From: Eubacterium sp.
Lineage (GTDB): Bacteria; Bacillota_A; Clostridia; Lachnospirales; Lachnospiraceae
Direction: 5' to 3'
Length of the DNA stretch: 9,797 bases
Assembly (NCBI GenBank): GCA_017475785.1
Contig: JAFVEX010000176.1
Span: 1 to 9,797, forward strand
The first letter of the stretch is position 1. Each line of letters starts with the position of its first letter. A program made the translations under genes and the position numbers. Of the stretch, positions 6,561 to 9,797 are shown one piece after another. The notes beneath the pieces were generated by a model. That model did no database searches, was not told the origin of the DNA, and was given only the letters and a program-made list of their open reading frames with translations.

Positions 6561-9224
6561 TCACATTAACTCGGCGAGGCGCGCCTCCACCTGATCCAGC
6601 ATCTGGCGGTACTTCTCTCGCTTCTCGCGTTCTTCCTGCACTTTCGCCTCGGGCGCCTTCGCCAGGAACTTTTCGTTGTTCAGCATGCCGTCGGAACGGC
6701 GGATCTCCTTCTGAAGGCGTTCCTGCTCTTTCGTGAGGCGTGCCTTCTCCTTCTCCAGGTCGACCAGATCCGCAAACGGAATATACAGGGTCGCGCCGTG
6801 AATGACTGCGGAGAATGCGTCATCCGCGATACCTGTCTTGTCCGCCTGGATCTTTGTCTCACCGGCGCGGGCAAGGGATGAGAGGATCCTGCTTCCCTGA
6901 CTGAACATATCGCGCACTGTCTCATCTTCCGACACGACATAAAGCTGGCCAAGCTCCTTGCCCGGCGATACGTTCAGCTCTGTGCGGATATTGCGCACGC
7001 CGCGCACAGCGTCTTTGATACGCTCGACACCCTCTGCCTCTGCCGCAAACGACCAGGACTCTTTCCATTCCGGCCACTGCGCGGTCATGATCGTAAGAGC
7101 GCTGTCGGCATCCTGCTGATTCAGCGTGCAGTAGATTTCCTCTGTGATAAACGGCATAAACGGATGCAGCAGCTTCAGCGCGTCCGAGAGAACTGTCTTC
7201 AGTGTCCAGAGAACGGGCAGTTTCTCTTCATCCGTGCCGTTGTACAGCGTCGGCTTTGCCATCTCGATGTACCAGTCGCAGAATTCTTCCCAGATAAAAT
7301 CGTAGACCTTCTGCACCGCGATGCCGAGCTCAAATTTATCCATATTTTCTGTGACTTCCTGCGCGAGCAGGTTCACCTTGTGAAGAATCCAGCGGTCCGG
7401 AATGCCGAGCGTATCCGCAGGGACGCTCTCCGGCAGAGCAGTGTCTCCCAGATGCATCATGATAAAGCGGGACGCGTTCCAGACTTTGTTCCCGAAATTG
7501 CGGCTCGCCTCCACGCGCTCCCAGTAGAAACGCATGTCGTTGCCGGGCGCGTTGCCCGTCATCAGCGTCAGGCGCAGCGCGTCGGCGCCGTAGTTTTCGA
7601 TTACTTCGAGCGGATCAATTCCGTTTCCAAGGGATTTGCTCATCTTGCGCCCCTGGGAATCGCGGACCAGCCCGTGGATCAGCACGTGGTGGAACGGACT
7701 TTTACCGGTCTGCTCCAGACCTGAGAAGACCATGCGGATGACCCAGAAGAAAATGATGTCATAACCGGTAACCAGGACATCTGTCGGATAGAAATATTCC
7801 ATCTCCGGCGTCTTTTCCGGCCAGCCAAGTGTGGAAAACGGCCACAGCGCGGACGAGAACCAGGTGTCCAGCGTATCCTCGTCCTGCTTCAGATGCGTCC
7901 CGCCGCACTTCGGGCATACCTCAGGCGCGCCGCCGCGCTGCACGGTGATCTCTCCGCAGTCTGCGCAGTACCACGCCGGAATCCGGTGTCCCCACCAGAG
8001 CTGCCGGGAAATGCACCAGTCGCGGATATTCTCCAGCCAATGTGTATACGTCTTTCCAAAGCTCTCGGGAACAAATGTCAGCTCACCGGTCTTCAGCACT
8101 TCGAGCGCCGCCTCACCCATCTCTTTCATGCGGACAAACCACTGCGGCTTGATCATCGGCTCGACCGTCGTGTGGCAGCGGTCATGTGTTCCGACTGCGT
8201 GCGCGTGGGGGACAACCTTCACAAGCAGACCCTGTTCTTCCAGATCTGCCACAATTGCCCTGCGCGCCTCATAGCGGTCCATGCCGGTGTACTTGCCGCA
8301 GAGCTCGTTCATGGTCGCGTCGTCGTTCAGGATATTGATCTCTTCGAGTCCATGACGCTTACCCACCTCAAAGTCATTGGGGTCATGCGCCGGCGTGATC
8401 TTCACGCATCCGGTTCCAAACTCCCGGTCGACATAGTCATCGGCGATGACCGGGATTATGCGTCCCGTCAGCGGGAGCACCAGCTCCTTGCCGACGAGAT
8501 CCTGATACCGCTCGTCTTCCGGATTGACTGCGACGGCAGTATCGCCCAGCATCGTCTCCGGCCTTGTCGTCGCGATCTCGACGAACCGCCCTTCTTCTCC
8601 GACAACCGGATAATTGATGTGCCAGAAGAATCCATTCTGATCCTCATGCTCAACTTCCGCGTCGGAAAGAGAGGTCTGGCACTTCGGACACCAGTTGATG
8701 ATGCGGCTGCCCTTGTAAATCCAGCCTTTTTCATACAGGCGGACAAAGACCTCCTCAACAGCCTTTGAACATCCTTCGTCCATGGTAAAGCGCTCGCGGC
8801 TCCAGTCTGCGGAGGAGCCGAGCTTCTGCAGCTGGTTCAGAATCCGGCTGCCGTACTCCTCTTTCCACTTCCAGCAGTACTCCAGAAACGCCTCGCGGCC
8901 GATCTCTTTTTTGTCAATTCCCTGCTCCTTGAGCATATTTGTCACACGGACTTCCGTCGCGATCGCGGCGTGGTCTGTGCCCGGCTGCCAGAGCGCCTCA
9001 TAACCCTGCATCCGTTTGTAGCGGGTCAGGATATCCTGCATCGTATTGTCAAGCGCGTGTCCCATGTGGAGCTGGCCGGTGACGTTTGGCGGCGGCATCA
9101 CGATGGTGAACGGCCTTTTATCCGGGTTTACATTCGCGCGGAAATAGCCGCCCTTCAGCCATTTCTGATAGAGACGGTCTTCCAGCCCTTTTGGATCATA
9201 CTGTTTTGCGAGTTCTTTGCTCAT
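6561..9224 (-). CDS. valS: Valyl-tRNA synthetase
   Basis: Class I aminoacyl-tRNA synthetase that charges tRNA-Val and edits mischarged threonine. In order: the HIGH motif as HMGH (53-56) after MPPPNVTGQL; the CP1 editing domain (about 175-400) with ATTRPETMLGDTAV (218-231) and HDPNDFEVG (280-288); a four-cysteine zinc-ribbon-like element (Cys420, Cys423, Cys437, Cys440); KMSKS (527-531); the anticodon-binding helices (about 610-755); and a C-terminal coiled-coil arm (about 816-887) rich in Lys, Glu and Arg, typical of bacterial ValRS. At 887 residues it is full length. The ATG at 9224 is set by AAGGAG with 7 nt spacing. It is the first gene after the promoter near 9413-9441, with a leader of about 180 nt. 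The leader has no recognisable T-box core, although clostridial aminoacyl-tRNA synthetase genes often have one. Identity is certain. Confidence 0.97.
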   Translation of the reverse strand: MSKELAKQYDPKGLEDRLYQKWLKGGYFRANVNPDKRPFTIVMPPPNVTGQLHMGHALDNTMQDILTRYKRMQGYEALWQPGTDHAAIATEVRVTNMLKEQGIDKKEIGREAFLEYCWKWKEEYGSRILNQLQKLGSSADWSRERFTMDEGCSKAVEEVFVRLYEKGWIYKGSRIINWCPKCQTSLSDAEVEHEDQNGFFWHINYPVVGEEGRFVEIATTRPETMLGDTAVAVNPEDERYQDLVGKELVLPLTGRIIPVIADDYVDREFGTGCVKITPAHDPNDFEVGKRHGLEEINILNDDATMNELCGKYTGMDRYEARRAIVADLEEQGLLVKVVPHAHAVGTHDRCHTTVEPMIKPQWFVRMKEMGEAALEVLKTGELTFVPESFGKTYTHWLENIRDWCISRQLWWGHRIPAWYCADCGEITVQRGGAPEVCPKCGGTHLKQDEDTLDTWFSSALWPFSTLGWPEKTPEMEYFYPTDVLVTGYDIIFFWVIRMVFSGLEQTGKSPFHHVLIHGLVRDSQGRKMSKSLGNGIDPLEVIENYGADALRLTLMTGNAPGNDMRFYWERVEASRNFGNKVWNASRFIMMHLGDTALPESVPADTLGIPDRWILHKVNLLAQEVTENMDKFELGIAVQKVYDFIWEEFCDWYIEMAKPTLYNGTDEEKLPVLWTLKTVLSDALKLLHPFMPFITEEIYCTLNQQDADSALTIMTAQWPEWKESWSFAAEAEGVERIKDAVRGVRNIRTELNVSPGKELGQLYVVSEDETVRDMFSQGSRILSSLARAGETKIQADKTGIADDAFSAVIHGATLYIPFADLVDLEKEKARLTKEQERLQKEIRRSDGMLNNEKFLAKAPEAKVQEEREKREKYRQMLDQVEARLAELM

Positions 9225-9256
9225 GTAGACGCTCCTTATCCTTTAAAATTCAAGCG

Positions 9257-9280
9257 GAGCTGCCGCAGACCCGACAGCTC
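9257..9280 (-). promoter_or_regulatory. Leader hairpin that could compete with pairing of the valS ribosome binding site
   Basis: GAGCTGTCG (9280-9272) pairs with CGGCAGCTC (9265-9257) over a 6-nt loop, giving 9 bp with one U-G pair. The 3' arm and the next base form GCTCC (9260-9256), complementary to GGAGC (9235-9231) in the valS ribosome binding site. The two pairings share bases and exclude each other, so the hairpin could keep the ribosome binding site free. The pairing is seen in sequence; the switching role is inference. The following bases lack a U-run, so a terminator is unlikely. Confidence 0.45.
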
Positions 9281-9358
9281 TCTATTGATTCTGCTATATT
9301 CGCGGAAAAAATGAATCGCCGGCCGGCTTCTTTCGCCGCGGTGTATCAATTTAATCAA

Positions 9359-9380
9359 AATGCCTGCCCTGCCAGGCATT
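9359..9380 (-). terminator. Perfect 8-bp hairpin, possible weak terminator or attenuator
   Basis: AATGCCTG (9380-9373) and CAGGCATT (9366-9359) form an uninterrupted 8-bp stem with a 6-nt loop on the transcribed strand, followed by TTGATTAAATT. The U content is modest, so termination would be weak. It lies about 117 bases after the recO stop and could end recO transcription. It is also about 25-50 nt after the predicted valS start point, so it could act as an attenuator or 5' stabilising structure. Which role is right cannot be told from sequence. Confidence 0.4.
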
Positions 9381-9412
9381 AAGGTTAAGCTGCATACAAT
9401 AATGCTTTCCTA

Positions 9413-9441
9413 ATAATAAGTGACAACCGCAGTTTCGTCAA
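9413..9441 (-). promoter_or_regulatory. Vegetative (sigma-A type) promoter of the valS operon
   Basis: TTGACG (9441-9436) and TATTAT (9418-9413) are separated by exactly 17 bases; each differs from consensus at one position. The start point would fall near 9406. It is the only strong match seen in the recO-valS gap and points toward valS. Without a strong terminator downstream, it should serve the whole gene series through rapZ. Confidence 0.72.
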
Positions 9442-9450
9442 GGCATGGTT

Positions 9451-9516
9451 TACCGGGAAACAAGCAGTACGATTTACCAGAAAACAAACTGTAACATTAA
9501 CGGGAAACAAACTGCT
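9451..9516 (-). repeat. Three direct 19-bp repeats between the recO end and the valS promoter
   Basis: Copies lie at 9498-9516, 9475-9493 and 9451-9469, a 23-24 base period. Read on the minus strand they share a core close to CAGTTTGTTTCCCGGTA; any two copies match at 14-15 of 19 positions. The first copy covers the last codons and stop of recO (Phe-Val-Ser-Arg-stop); the last ends 9 bases before the -35 box. They may be a regulator-binding array or a worn slippage product of the recO tail. Confidence 0.78.
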
Positions 9517-9797
9517 CCAAAATCTCCAGGCTTTTGATCCGCCGGTCAAGCACCCTGCTTCTGTGCCGGTCAAGCAGCGTCTCCAGCTCTGCCAGAACAG
9601 GCTCCTCCAGCGAGAAATTAAACACCTTTTCCAGCGGCGCAGTCATGATATAACGGCAGATATTCAGCGCGGAGGCACTCATTTTTTCCGGATCCGGCGC
9701 GTACTCCCCGTTGATGGTCATCAGCCGGAGCTCATAGACCCGCCGGACAAGGCGGTCGTCAAGCCTGTCCGAGATCAGCGCCTTCAGCGCCAGAAAC
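9497..9797 (-). CDS. recO: DNA repair protein RecO, C-terminal part
   Basis: About 99 residues plus the TAA stop are visible; the 5' part lies beyond the right edge. RecO binds single-stranded DNA and works with RecF/RecR to load RecA on SSB-coated gaps. The visible part is the helical C-terminal domain: FLALKALISDRL, a VYELRLMTINGEYAP segment matching the family's FELRLL...GY.P region, SALNICRYIMTAPLEKVFNF, and the closing LDRRIKSLEILEQF, which corresponds to the conserved LDxxxKSLEFL end. The zinc-type cysteines known in some RecO proteins are not evident in the visible part, so a zinc-free form is possible. An in-frame ATG at 9721 is internal, since similarity continues through it to the window edge. 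It probably belongs to a transcript entering from upstream. The assignment rests on a family pattern rather than a catalytic motif, so it is likely but not certain. Confidence 0.85.
   Translation of the reverse strand, partial: FLALKALISDRLDDRLVRRVYELRLMTINGEYAPDPEKMSASALNICRYIMTAPLEKVFNFSLEEPVLAELETLLDRHRSRVLDRRIKSLEILEQFVSR

Larger units (their letters stand above)
9225..9406 (-). promoter_or_regulatory. Untranslated leader of the valS operon
   Basis: About 180 nt lie between the predicted transcription start (near 9406) and the valS ATG. The leader holds a perfect 8-bp hairpin near its 5' end, a GC-rich middle with palindromes (CCGCGG at 9341-9336; GCCGGCCGGC near 9327-9318) followed by a T-run, a 9-bp hairpin at 9257-9280, and the ribosome binding site AAGGAGC. 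A leader this long and structured suggests post-initiation control. ACCGCGG is present, but the full T-box core AGGGTGGNACCGCG is not, and I match it to no known riboswitch class. Confidence 0.5.

Noticed and set aside
5210..6736. A 508-codon plus-strand ORF opposite the LTA synthase and the end of valS
   Set aside because: It is antisense to two genes with complete family motifs, has no recognisable domain, and is rich in Arg, His, Gln and Pro as expected for the reverse of GC-rich coding sequence.
7893..8768. A 291-codon plus-strand ORF opposite valS
   Set aside because: It lies wholly inside valS on the other strand and its translation shows no domain; it is a shadow of codon bias.
9318..9345. 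GC-rich palindromes followed by a T-run in the leader as a classic terminator
   Set aside because: The GCCGGCCGGC palindrome has no room for a loop, and the T-run starts several bases after it. I could not draw a stem ending at the T-run in the usual way.
9330..9350. ACCGCGG in the valS leader as a T-box signature
   Set aside because: Only the last part of the T-box core is matched. The preceding AGGGTGGN is absent, and no specifier stem could be identified by eye.
9385..9573. A 62-codon minus-strand ORF across the recO end and the repeats
   Set aside because: It overlaps recO in another frame and runs through the promoter. Its repeated F-P/L-V-N pattern only mirrors the 19-bp DNA repeats.

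Overview
The window reads as a chromosomal housekeeping block from a Gram-positive anaerobe of the Clostridia, most likely a GC-rich member of the Lachnospiraceae. This is inferred from gene content and order (valS with folC; murB next to rapZ), strong AAGGAG/GGGAGGAG ribosome binding sites, a lipoteichoic-acid-synthase-type protein, a MurB without the long E. coli-type insertion, and an estimated GC content in the mid to high 50s percent. No strain or species can be named from the sequence alone. Every gene I can support lies on the minus strand, so transcription runs from high to low coordinates.

Layout in the direction of transcription: the 3' end of recO (window edge to 9497); a 272-base gap with three 19-bp direct repeats that start inside the recO stop region, a good vegetative promoter (-35 at 9441-9436, -10 at 9418-9413) and a leader of about 180 nt with several possible hairpins; valS (valyl-tRNA synthetase); a 13-bp inverted repeat; an LTA-synthase-like membrane phosphoglycerol transferase; folC (folylpolyglutamate synthase); a 46-codon ORF; a large membrane-anchored TPR protein with a tandem-repeat acidic tail; murB; and the first 118 codons of rapZ, which runs off the left edge.

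From valS to rapZ the genes are close together (gaps of about 2, 3, 8, 48, 58 and 71 bases) and I see no convincing intrinsic terminator between them. They therefore look like one operon, mainly driven by the promoter ahead of valS. It combines translation (valS), folate retention (folC), envelope building (LTA synthase, murB), a nucleotide-binding RNA adaptor family (rapZ) and two poorly characterised products (the small ORF and the TPR protein).

Most of the window is ordinary. No mobile element, CRISPR array, tRNA, rRNA or defence system was seen. The parts worth a second look are the valS control region (repeats and leader; the T-box one might expect ahead of valS is not evident), the hairpin before the LTA synthase gene, the small ORF tucked behind folC, the TPR protein with its Trp-Asp-Glu nonapeptide tail, and the C-terminal extension of the LTA synthase.
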